Positions 33,968 through 43,913 of a stretch of 64,000 nucleotides of DNA are shown piece by piece (position 1 is the first letter of the stretch; every line of letters starts with the position of its first letter). The position numbers were made by a program, and so were the translations under genes. Source of the DNA: Wyeomyia smithii. Taxonomy: Eukaryota; Arthropoda; Insecta; Diptera; Culicidae. Location of the stretch: contig NC_073695.1 in the NCBI RefSeq assembly GCF_029784165.1, forward strand, positions 242,332,089 through 242,396,088. Reading direction: 5' to 3'. Under the pieces are notes generated by a model that was not told where the DNA came from, ran no database searches, and saw nothing but the letters and a program-made list of their open reading frames with translations.

Positions 33968-34330
33968 CTTTGTTTATAGACTATCCAGCCTTCCATGAGC
34001 GGTAATGGCGGACAGTGCACGCAGCCCATTTTGACGTTTCCCGTCGGGTAATTTTCAATCGCAGTTACGGAGTGAAAAACATAAAAATTTCGCAACGCAG
34101 CATAGCAACTCTGATAACCAGTTTTGTTTATATTGATCCGCACATGCGCACGATGAAATTTAAATAACAAAACTCCCATTGTTTGTTGAAGTTGCTATGC
34201 TACGTTACAAAGATGTTATATTTTCTACCCTGTAGTGCGATTAAAAATGCCCTAACTTACAAAAAACGTCAAAATGGGCTGCGTGCACTGTCCGCCAATA
34301 CCGCTCGTGGAAATCTGGGTACAATTACTG
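33968..34330. mobile_element. Foldback MITE, copy 2
   Basis: Left arm CATGAGCGGTAATGGCGGAC, then GTGCACGCAGCCCATTTTGA; right arm TCAAAATGGGCTGCGTGCAC, then GTCCGCCAATACCGCTCGTG. The arms fold over about 110 bp with a short centre that again contains inverted TTGCTATGCTACGTT/CAGCATAGCAA. Relates to 29025-29340. No transposase. Confidence 0.75.
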
Positions 34331-34499
34331 TAGACAATATCCATACCGAAATTCCAAATATTTTCACGAAGTTGACAAGTAGAAGTATTCAACAACTACC
34401 ATTTTCGGATCTAATGTTAGCAGTATGAGTGTTCTGTAAAATTTTCTGTGAAGGATTCATATCTTCTATCATATCTATTCTGCTCAACAATTTCAAAAA

Positions 34500-35290
34500 T
34501 AGGGTAGGGAACCTATTAAGAGTAGCTACTGCAGTCGACGATCAGCTTCCTTTAGCCTCCATACTTCTTGTCTGTAAAGGGCCATCGGGAGGAACAGCAT
34601 CCTATACAGCTCTACTTTAGTGCGAGTTTGCAAACTACGGGACCTTAGCTGGTTATGTTGCCCGTAGAGGGCCCTGTTCGCAGCTGCAACTCGTCGTTTC
34701 ACTTCAAGACTCATATCACATATCACAAGCATACCAAGATAAAAGATCTCCCAGCTGGTCTCGAGGTACGATGCTGCGAGGTATGGCAGCGAAGCCTGTG
34801 TATAATAAACAGAAGGTCGAGTTCCGAATCGGAATGTAGCACTGTAGGCTTTGCTTTGCTTTTACCAAGATAAATGAATTCATCAACTGTTACAAATCTT
34901 TCACCATTAATCAGCACCAACGCTACCGGAACTCCCACGCTTCCTACCAGTTGCCTGGTACTTTGTTTTGGCAGAGCTAATGCCGAGTCCCAACCTCGCC
35001 GCTCTTCTTTTAATAGGCCCTCCTGTCTGTTGTTTTGCTTAATTTCCAAAGAAAGACGGATATTTTTGCGAACCTTATTAAAACGCTCAAAAAAGTTTTG
35101 CCAGTCCCCCTGTCTCAAAATATCTACATCTGGTGAGGAATCATTTTCCTTTAGTTTATTTTCCAAGATTGCCATAAAAAAGTTTATATAGAAAGGGTGA
35201 AAGAGGATTTCCCATAGACGATCCTGTTGTTTGTTTGTAAATTTGCTTCGAACTGAAAAGTCTGAAAGACTGAATTGTCTTCCACTCAAA
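34500..35290 (-). pseudogene. Endonuclease-LINE reverse transcriptase C-terminal relic
   Basis: Minus frames contain VLINGERFVTVDEFIYLG (about 34860-34930), then in another frame EVKRRVAAANRALYGQHNQL and TRTKVELYRMLFLPMALY (34526-34732). This is the order of the C-terminal RT region in RTE/R4-like LINEs. A foreign stretch separates the two blocks. The upstream part (34930-35289) is open but less recognisable (EERRGWDSALALP). Confidence 0.6.
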
Positions 35291-37300
35291 GTCGAGTTAG
35301 GCTCAAAAACTGCGTACTTTACCTTGTTTTGTCACATTGTTGGGAGAGATGTCTTCCAAAAGATTTATGACTGCTTTCACGGGGGAAGAGCGCTGTGACA
35401 TCAAAAGAAACCATTATCTTGTCAGTATTGGTCGGTCGATATCGGTGGATTTCCACTATGGTCGAAGTGATAGGTTTCAGAAGGATTTGACTGCCCAAAA
35501 TAAAGACGTTGCTGAATCATACAATTTCATAACCCAAGACAACTGAGTTGTTTAGCTTCGAACAAATTCCTGATTTTTATATATCAGGTAAAAGAGTGAA
35601 TTTTCTCTGAGCATAATGTGATTTATGAAATGTTTATATCGTTGCCCCTCGATTTTCAAACAAAGAATAAATAACGCTCCTGATCGCTCGAACGATAGTT
35701 GGTACAAGAGTGAACTGTCATTCAAGCGATTTCCCTCAGTTTTAATTGATGATTTAAAAACCCAATAACAACGATACATTTTTTTAAACACCTTTTGCCT
35801 TTTTTTGTACGTTTAAAGCCAGCTGTTGGATTTTTGAGCATAATGCCACGATGAATGTCACAAATTTGTAAGTTGATACCTACGTAGATAAAATGAATAA
35901 TTTCTAGTTCGGGGCAATACAAATCATGTCTGAGAAACTTTGATATTGAGCAAAAAATAACAGGTTGCACATTTTTAGCTGAGCTACAAGCCATTTGTTT
36001 GTCAGCAATTTGCCTAAGCAGGGTTTCTTTATTTAAACGACTGTTTTGCAACTCATATTATATGAGCTCGCAATTTTTAACCAACAATACTAAAACTAAC
36101 AGCACCATATTATTGAAACATTTGCTTTCTTAAATATATATTCAGTCATTCAACAATTTTCAATATTTGTTATATTGATGTTAATAAAAAACTAATCCAA
36201 ACCACAAAATTCGCCCAATTTTACGATTGCTTTAAACTGTAATTCAATTCACCAGCCAATAGTTTCGGTAAACCTATCTTAGTTTAACGGTGATTTACGT
36301 GTTTTGATCTAAAACAAACCGCAAAGGAACCTAAATTTGACCGCAATGCATACGTATGAAAGCTACATTCATCCTTATTCCCAGTTAACCAAATCCCGTT
36401 TGCACTCCAGCCACCGCCAGTTGAACCCATTCAAACGGATAGAGTTTATCCGATTTCCTAAATTGATTTTTCCTCAGGCATGCTTAAAAAAAAAGACGAG
36501 TGCAAAAAAAGTTAATCACCGTTTTTGGGAATGAAAATGCTGCAACGCATTTGCTCGTTTGAGGAAAAATTCGCGAAAAGCGAACAACAAAAAAACAGAA
36601 TGTTGCGCTTTGCAATTTTCCGCTTGAAATTTTCATCGCACCGAACAACGCACGGGCTTTGCCATTCCGACGATTCCGGCGTCGTTCCGGCGTAATCGTG
36701 CTCCCATGGGAAACGAACTTTGTCAGTGTGGCAGGATAAGTTCAAGTGTCTGTCCGGGTGGAAAATGTGCGAGAGGAACCTGATTGGATGGTTTTTTTGT
36801 TGCTCGTTTCGGGATTACCTATTTGGTGGTTAGTCGATCGATGTACGATATTGGCATATCAATGTAATCCGCTCAGGCCCCGGCGATGATGCCACACTTC
36901 AGTTGACCAGCGTGGCCACCGGTGTGTTCCTGTGTGGCTGCTAATATCCTTGTGGTGAAGGGGATTTTTCCCGTTGTAATCGCATAGCGGTTGTATGGTT
37001 GAGAATTGATTGAGTAGAAATGTTAACCGGACAGATTTTTTTCTGCTGCCTAAGCGGGATTAATTTGTATTGAAATAGTTTGGCACGATGTGATTTGACC
37101 CGATAGCAATAACAGATTGAGCATTATATAAGTTCCTCCGGCTGAATGTGTAATTGATTGCTCTAGAAATTCACCAACTTCAATTTATCACATATAACGA
37201 TTTCTTTTTTGGTAAGAATAAAAAGTTCAACACATTCAATGTGCATTTATTTCATTCTACAAAATCGCTGAAATGTTAAAGTCACCACCAAAAGTAATTC
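35290..37300. other. No gene recognised; single-copy-looking sequence
   Basis: No exon or RNA gene could be supported. 36600-36960 is GC-richer than its surroundings and has no repeat partner in the window, so it may be intronic or regulatory host DNA. Confidence 0.35.
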
Positions 37301-37691
37301 ATGTTAGGGAACATCAATGAATGACGTAGCTTTTTTTGACGTAGAATACGTCTTACGGCAACATATACAGGGACCCAACTTCAATACAGGGATCCAATTT
37401 CAAAATCGAAAACATCGAGAGCGTCACGAAAATTGTCCAATTTCAAACTTTTTAAGCTCAGTCAGTTTCCAACCGATTTATGTCGTTTTTGCAGCAATCG
37501 ATTGGAAAATCATTTAAGCACCCGTCCAAATGCAGAAAATTATAATCTGATTGTTCGAACTATTGTACTATTGATAATTGTTGAGCATTGTCGAAACACA
37601 AATGTCGACTTTTGATTGGTCGCTTGCTGCCTTTCCCTAAAAAGGACGACAGAATGGAGTACCTAGTTAGCCAGGAATACACTCTTTGGGC

Positions 37692-37727
37692 TATATAAGA
37701 GACTGTTTCTCCTCAAGCAAATCAGTT
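37692..37727 (+). promoter_or_regulatory. Consensus TATA plus initiator core promoter
   Basis: TATATAAG at 37692-37699 is followed by the arthropod initiator TCAGTT at 37722-37727. That places the TATA start about 32 bp before the predicted +1 A (37724), which is textbook spacing. A CAG-rich, GC-rich transcript-like segment follows. Confidence 0.65.
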
Positions 37728-37965
37728 CACTAGCAGCAGGCAGCAGCAGCGGACATCAACACCGATGTCAGTAGGCGAAGGCAGCGTGGATCAGCAGCGG
37801 GCAACAGCGGCGGTGGTAGTGAGTTGGACCCCACCAGCGGTAATCCAATTCAGATATTGTTGGGTAAATACAACCCGAAACTGAAAGCACCGCCAGGTGG
37901 TTTGAGAAGCCACCATCATCCAGCGTATGTATATACAGTGATTCCCCTGATTATATCACCCCCTT
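37728..37965 (+). other. Unrecognised exon-like segment downstream of the promoter
   Basis: After a TAG at about 37731 one plus frame is open to 37970: it includes TDVSRRRQRGSAAGNSGGGS, then LDPTSGNPIQILLGKYNPKL and a SHHHPA stretch. It has no ATG start. The base composition (GC-rich, CAG/GGC runs) is unlike the surrounding DNA. It may be a transduplicated host 5' exon or part of a retroelement leader. I do not recognise the sequence. Confidence 0.35.
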
Positions 37966-38966
37966 TATGATGTTTGGGGTGATAAAATAGGGAAAGTGAT
38001 AAAATCGGGAATTTTTTTTTGATAAAGATTTGTTATGAAAGATGGTAAACCAATAATTTAATACATCAAATAAGCGATTTAGTAGGGGTTTTTGAGGCCG
38101 AAAAAGGTTATTAGAGTAACTCGAGACCCCTCCCTCTTCTTGAAGGGAGGGCTCCCATACAAATATAACACAAACTTCTGCGTAACTTGAAAACGAATCA
38201 AGCAAATGGAACCAAATTTGACATGGTGAGGTTTTCAGGAGTAAGAAATATGTCAATGGTAACTTGACACTCCTTCCTCCTCTGGAAGGGAGGGCTCTCA
38301 TATAGACTGAACGTCGTCTGGAGCAGAGAGACCATTAAATTAATTAACCCCAATGGAGTGTATTCCCAAACCTATTCCAAGAAATACATAGACATAAGAC
38401 AGGCTGTCGTATTATACGTTAACTCTGCGGTCGTGTGTGATAAACAACCTCTTCAACTTTTAAGGTTTTTTTGACCCCCTCCTCCCCCATCGTAGCATTA
38501 CGTCACAAAGTCAGGACCCCCTCTAGATAATTACGTAGGTTTATAACAACCCTCCCCCCCCCACATATTTTTTTTTGCAAATTTTATTATCAAAAACATA
38601 CCTTGAGTCATTAATGAACAAGAAAAGACAAGGAAGGAATAAAAATGACCATAAGCAGACAAAACAGTGATAAAAAAGAACAATTAGAAAAAATCCAATT
38701 TTTTTTCTTTTTTCTTAGTTTCATGTTTGCTACGTAGCTTGGCTTGAACCCCCGCCCTCCCCCTCGTCACATTTCGTCACAAAACTGCACCCCCCCTCCC
38801 CCTCAAATGCTACGTCATTTATGAATGTTCCCTTATGTAAATAAATATAACCCTTATTGGCTTTTGTTGTTCGTTCATGGACTATGGCTGTAAATTAGCA
38901 TCTTGAATGTCATTAGTTGACAACTTCATTGATTTCGCGCATAGGTAAACATTAAGATAGCTAATA

Positions 38967-39555
38967 CAGTCATACCTCGATATAAGGCTTATGCGAAAAT
39001 TGTAACAATTCACAGTCTTGCATCAATTAGAAAATAAATATTTCTTTTGCTAGTTTAAATTTTCTCTAAATGGGCATAAGAAAAGTTAAAAAATACTGAT
39101 AGGTGATGGGAAATAGGTTTTCGCGCATTTTTGAGTAACCGTCAACAGTCTTGCATCAATTAAAAAAATTTTTTTTGCTTCTTGAAAACTGCCCTAAATG
39201 GGCATAAGAATGGTTTAAAATTACTGATAGATGATGGGAAATAGGTTTTCACGCATCTTTGAGTAACCTGTGTATCAATTGAAAACAAAATTTTTTTTTT
39301 GCACCTGAAAATATTTCTAAAATGGGCATAAGAAAGGTTTAAAAATACTGATAGGTGATGGAAAATTGGTTTTCGCGTATTTTTGAGTAACCATCAACAT
39401 TCTTGCATAAATTGAAAAATATTTTTTTTTTGCTTCGATATAACGTAACTCGATATAACGTAACGAAAATAGAAATGAAGTTGTCTTGTATCGAGGTATG
39501 ACTGTATAACGTAACGAAAATAAAAATAAAGTTGCCTTATATCGAGGTATGACTG
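38967..39555. mobile_element. TA-flanked pogo/Tc1-like MITE with internal tandem repeats
   Basis: The ends CAGTCATACCTCGATATAAG and CTTATATCGAGGTATGACTG are exact inverse complements, flanked by TA. Inside are three ~130-bp tandem units sharing TAAATGGGCATAAGAA and CTGATAGGTGATGGGAAATA. The last ~70 bp, including the terminus, are duplicated (first end at about 39505). No transposase was found. Confidence 0.8.
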
Positions 39556-39559
39556 TAGT

Positions 39560-39847
39560 TATTAGCTATGGGTACCAATATTAATACAGGTATGCAGTCG
39601 TTATTAACAATGCAAGCGCAAGAACTTATTCAGAACATGCGGTTAATTGATAAACATTTCGGTATCGCGCACCCACCTTGACTCAGTGAATGAACTCCAA
39701 ATGAACGTGCAGTGAATCTTCAAGCGAGCTGTCATCGCAGAACAAAAATAGAAGCAAAACGCTTGTGTCTCTCCAGTGGTTAACAGTGATTTTTTCTTGC
39801 TGTGTTTTCATTCATAAATATTTTCGATAAAAAGTATTAAAATCAGC
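39560..39847 (+). promoter_or_regulatory. Upstream region and 5'UTR of the RRM gene
   Basis: About 290 bp between the pogo-like MITE and the ATG. No TATA box at the right distance. TCAGTG at about 39680 is a possible initiator. The ATG at 39698 is followed by an early stop, so it would be a short upstream frame if transcribed. Confidence 0.4.
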
Positions 39848-41237
39848 ATGCAGGAGTACAACGGCAAGAAGGAAATCTCGGAGGAACCGCCCATGAGCCG
39901 GCTGTTCGTGATATGCGGCCGGCAAATCACCAAGGATCAATTGATGAGGCACTTCGGTGACGATGGAGAAATCGAAGAGTGTGTCGTTATTGTTGATAAG
40001 AAAACCGGCCAGGGCAAGGGGGTCGGCTATGTGAAGTTTACAAAAACCTCCTCCGCTGCCCGTGGGTTGCGGAAGAATGGTTCCTACATTGAGGGCGAAA
40101 CCCGGCCGATTAAGGTGATGATTTCTGCAAGGTGAGTTCCGTGAAAATTCCGAGACAGTTTTGATTTGTTTCTTTTTTTCCAAAATGGCGTCAATGCTAC
40201 TGACATGATTTATTTTTATTTTAGCTATCAGAAAAAGAAGGAGGATGGCAGTCCGGAAGAGGTAAATGAGTACAAATTCCGTCGTCTGTTTGCCGTCCTG
40301 CCAAGCTCCAAAAGCGAAGATGCTATTAGGGAAGAGTTCAGTGAATTTGGTAATCTTACCCAGATTCGTCTAGTTCCAGACAAGAAGAATCAGAGTCAGT
40401 GTGCAGCATATATTACGTTCAGCTCATTCCTCGAGGCAGCTTTGGCTATCGAGGGCTGCAACCCGAGCTACCGTGCGAAATTTTGCCTGCCACGAGACAA
40501 TCTCAAGAAGCAAACAGAGGAAAAAGAAAGCAGCAGCCGGTTTGGATCCAGCAATGGGAGCACTCGAAAAAGAACTCACTCCCCGGATTCGGGACGTCCC
40601 GGTGGTGATGTAAAATTGGTGGTTATCTGCAGCAGTTGTTTGAATCAGGACCGCTTGTGGAGAGTTTTTGATATTGCACCAGGAATGAAGTACTGCAACA
40701 TTGTAACGCAAAGTAAGTTTATTTGAACTCTAAAATTAATAAATATAATGCTTGATCATTATTCCACCAGATGATATTAACACAACCGCCTGCGTTGTCT
40801 ACTCCAGTCGGGACGAAGCGCAGCGCGCACTGGATAAAATTCACGGCCTTGAGTATCCCCTGGGGGAACGCATCATTGTCCGCTTCGAGGATGAATTCCG
40901 TGAGGAAGTTTGCACAAACGACATCCTTTCCCAACTGGGCCCACCGAAGCCGATGCTTAACCAGCAGACGTTCTGCGCTAAAAAGGCATTCTTTATCTGC
41001 ATGCCGGAAGCCGTGTCAGTAAAACTCTTGCAGGACGCTTTCTGTCGGTTTGGTGATTTGATAAATGTTTATTTGATTCCTGGAAAGCGTCACGGTTATG
41101 CCGCATTTGCAAGCGAAGTTGCGGCCGATAGAGCGATCCAGCAGTTGCACGGTTTTCAGCTGGGCGATTGTCGCTTGAAGGTGCTCGAATGCATGGAGCA
41201 AAATGACTCGGCGAAGAGGCAACGGTCCGATCGTTAA
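39848..41237 (+). CDS. RBM45: Four-RRM RNA-binding protein, probable RBM45 orthologue
   Basis: CDS joins 39848-40131, 40225-40712 and 40771-41237 (412 residues). Both introns (93 and 58 nt) are GT-AG and keep the frame. RRM1 about residues 17-93 (RNP2 LFVICG, RNP1 GVGYVKF), RRM2 about 113-185 (LFAVLP, CAAYITF), RRM3 about 222-300 (LVVICS; FDIAPGMKYCNI), RRM4 about 328-400 (AFFICM; FCRFGDLINVYL, HGYAAFA). A basic KRQR tail may be a nuclear signal. RRM spacing, the FDI-PG-YC phrase and the FCRFG-LI-VYL block in the last RRM match RBM45 (developmentally regulated RNA-binding protein 1), a nuclear RNA binder that self-associates. The start is the first ATG after a spliced-looking 5'UTR and gives the RRM1 lead-in expected. 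The locus looks intact. The orthology call is from memory of the family, not from a search. Confidence 0.85.
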
Positions 41238-41960
41238 ACCGTTTTGAGTGGGTAAGTGCATTTCTTCACGGGTGACTAATTACTGCGGAAGAAGTTTTTT
41301 TTTTACATTTTCGTTCCAGATCTACTGTCGGGATTACGGTTTGTTCCTCGAGCTCTTCTTTTTCTCTTCTCCGATTTGTTTCTTTCTTTTCAGCGACGCC
41401 AAGCTTCGTTCGCGCAATCTAACACCCACTCTGTTCTTAATTTGTATCATTCACAGAATTTTAAACTGAGAACGTCACAGAAAGTAAACGAAAATAACGG
41501 AAAAACTTCAGAAGCGAAATTTGAAGCAAGCACTTTGAATAACGATCTTGTTTCCGAAAGACAGGACACAAATCTGAGCGGTGTGAAAAGTTTTCGGAAT
41601 CGATTGGACGATAATAGTAATACATAAAAATTTACATCAACTGGAATGTAGAGAACTTACCAACATTAACATAAGCATTTATAGCAGCATCGCAGAAACA
41701 GAACGAAGAATATCTCGTAATGGTCAAATAAATGGAAATGAAAATCTTAATTACTATGCAACTGAATATAGAACTGCTAGTGGCAACATTAAATTATTTG
41801 AACTAATAAGTACCAGCTTATTCCACAAACAAAATAAATAATAACCGTCGTATCTTTAAGTATTCGTCTATAATATGACTGAAATAGGAAACAGAGAAAT
41901 AAATATCAAAAGAATTAACTTGGAACTCTCGTCAGTTCATCCGAACGTCTGAATTTTGGA
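41238..41960 (+). other. 3'UTR of the RRM gene with a probable intron
   Basis: A strong donor, TGG|GTAAGT, lies at 41252, 14 nt after the stop. Acceptors are TTCGTTCCAG at 41319 (68-nt intron) and TTTCTTTTCAG at about 41393 (~142 nt). AATAAA-type signals at about 41728, 41836 and 41899 are candidates for 3'-end formation. The open frame at 41376-41627 has no recognisable content. Confidence 0.6.
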
Positions 41961-42066
41961 AAGAAAAGATCATTTTAGATGAATAAAATGTGGAACACAC
42001 TAAAACAGGAGACGACAACCGATCGGAGAAAGTTGAATAAATAAAATAAAAAATGAAAAAAAAAAT

Positions 42067-42138
42067 CTCCCCGACGGGGAATCGAACCCCGGTCTCCCGC
42101 GTGACAGGCGGGGATACTGACCACTATACTATCGAGGA
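42067..42138 (-). tRNA. tRNA-Asp (GTC)
   Basis: A 72-nt cloverleaf on minus: acceptor TCCTCGA pairs with TCGGGGA, with discriminator G. D-arm and box A TATAGTGGTCAG, anticodon loop CTGTCAC with GTC, box B GGTTCGATTCC. A T-run follows directly on minus (A-run at 42056-42065 on plus), a polymerase III terminator. The stems are intact, so it is likely functional. Confidence 0.95.
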
Positions 42139-42287
42139 CAGATACTTGGGTGCTTGTAAAAGCCGATTCTATCAACTGTAACACTTCTATTGCAAATGTT
42201 AATGAATGCCTCATAGACAACTCATAGTGGCTGCCTCGAACAAACTTTGGACAAAACCTAAAATTTTGTTTCAACTATCTGGAAATA

Positions 42288-43105
42288 CACTAAGGTCGCT
42301 TTTTACGCGGATTCCGGAATTAACGCGGGTTTTTTACGCGGATTCCGGAATTTACGCGTTTTTTTTCACGCGGATTCCGGAATTTACGCGATTTTGACGT
42401 AGGACTACGTCTTTGTTTTCTATACCAGATTACACTTTGTGAAATTGAAAATGAAACTGGCAAATGTTGCGTCAGATTTCAAACATTTATTGCGAGCGAA
42501 CGACTTAATGCATCTTAGTCATTTATATGTCGGTGGATAGATAAAATGTGTAACAATTTTTTGATATAATGTTCAACATTGTTGCTTTACTGCTAAATGG
42601 TGGAAAAAGGTGAAAGTTCCAAGGTCAAGCTTTCCCATAGATTTCCCTCGTTATTGGCTTGCTTCCCGAGCACAGAACAATAACATGGACGAAATAAATT
42701 CCACTGCCTACATATTTTGACTCAACAAAGTGTTTTGGTTTGTTCCTCTTTCTCCAAGCTGTGTGGCCACGCCTTAATGGCAAAAATCTACGCTGAACTC
42801 GATACAAAAGATTGCGTGTAGAAAATTCAGCTTCAGTCTAGTTTGTCACACAACAGCGAATGGAGTATAGCTGTTAGAGGTACGCGGCATTGAGAAACGA
42901 GAGCTGCATACGAGTCAACTTCCAGGTTACCTTTATTTTGCATATTTCGCGCATAGCAGCATATAATGTATACATTTAGTCCTACGTCACCATTTCATAC
43001 AACCTCTAGGGCTGTATACCTTGTAGTATTTTTTTACGCGGATTCCGGAAGATACGCGTTTTTTTTACGCGGCACGTATCCCCCGCGTAAAAAGCGACTT
43101 AAGTG
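42288..43105. mobile_element. TA-flanked Tc1/mariner-like MITE with ACGCGG repeats, interrupted by family B
   Basis: The ends CACTAAGGTCGCTTTTTACG and (inverse of right end) CACTTAAGTCGCTTTTTACG match, flanked by TA (42286-42287, 43106-43107). Next to both ends are copies of TTTTACGCGGATTCCGGAA, four on the left and one or two on the right. A 634-bp family B element interrupts it. No transposase is present. Confidence 0.75.
42395..43028. mobile_element. Family B element, 634 bp, nested
   Basis: It begins TGACGTAGGACTACGTCTTT and ends CTGTATACCTTGTAGTA, with TTT on both flanks. GACGTAGGACTA near the left end recurs inverted (TAGTCCTACGTC) about 40 bp from the right end. The same start and end are found at 12666 and 15993. 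Confidence 0.65.
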
Positions 43106-43760
43106 TATCACATTTTTTTTTTATGTGAAAAGTCATACAAATTGAAAATTTATTGCATTATGATGCGCTTAATAAAATTTTTCGAAATGTTTAGGAAACC
43201 CTTTAAAACTTTATCAACAAGGCTTAGGAAAAAAAATGAAGTATAGGGTATGGTGGGGCAAGATGGGTCAATGCTGTGCTTGAACGCGAAATATTTATAC
43301 CTATAAAATTACGAAACAGTATCATTAGTAACAATTATAACCAATTTTTTTTGCTATCTGTACAATGTTAATAGAGATTTGAACATGCAATTTTGTGTTG
43401 TTCAAGAGGGGGACCTTACTCTGAATCTTACTCTGTATTTTAACACTGCAAAAGAAACTTATTTTCAAATTCGACAAACTCGAACCAACACTAGATTTTT
43501 ATTATTTTAGGCGTGATTATAAAAAATATAAATAAAATCAAAAAAATCATCTAAAATTTTAAGCCAAAGTTAACTTCAGTTGTCATCTCAAAAAGAAAAA
43601 AAAAACAAAATTTCAGTTGTCCTGATGACAAAATTTAAGCTGAGTCGGACTTTAGGCTCTTTTTCGATCGATGAAAATATGCACAGTTTATAAAAAGTTC
43701 GATAGCGAAAAAAATATATCGAGGAAAACTGAAGAACTGCCGAGACGCTATTCTATTTTA
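43106..43760. other. No gene recognised
   Basis: AT-rich sequence with fragments of dispersed repeats: a GGTGGGGCAAGATGGGTC phrase at about 43251 and a rejoined AGTCGGACTTTAGGC/CGATGAAAA phrase at 43640-43680 that recurs near 19390. Confidence 0.4.
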
Positions 43761-43913
43761 TAGACCGTTCCGATAATTATAAATACACTTACGATCAACC
43801 GTCATTTCAAACAACGTGCAGTATTCAACCAAACGTTGACTGCGTCCTGTTGTTTACATCCAAAAGAAACAGATGCTGTCATTTTTTCTAACATTTAGTG
43901 CGACATTTTGAAA

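Larger units (their letters stand above)
37307..38832. mobile_element. TTA-flanked TIR element (PIF/Harbinger-like, non-autonomous, composite)
   Basis: The left end GGGAACATCAATGAATGACG and the right end's inverse GGGAACATTCATAAATGACG match closely. TTA flanks both (37304-37306, 38833-38835), the target size and sequence used by PIF/Harbinger elements. The interior is a patchwork: family C sequence at 37328-37510, a promoter-like GC-rich segment at 37690-37950, a block at 38090-38310 shared with 16190-16540, and C-rich stretches at 38465-38580 and 38750-38800. There is no transposase. Confidence 0.65.

Noticed and set aside
36337..36745. Short frames at 36337-36534 (plus) and 36512-36745 (minus)
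   Set aside because: No domain, no splice context and no homology that I recognise; GC-rich composition alone is not enough.
41376..41627. 83-codon plus frame after the RRM gene
   Set aside because: Starts inside the probable 3'UTR intron, has no recognisable content, and lies where a 3'UTR is expected.
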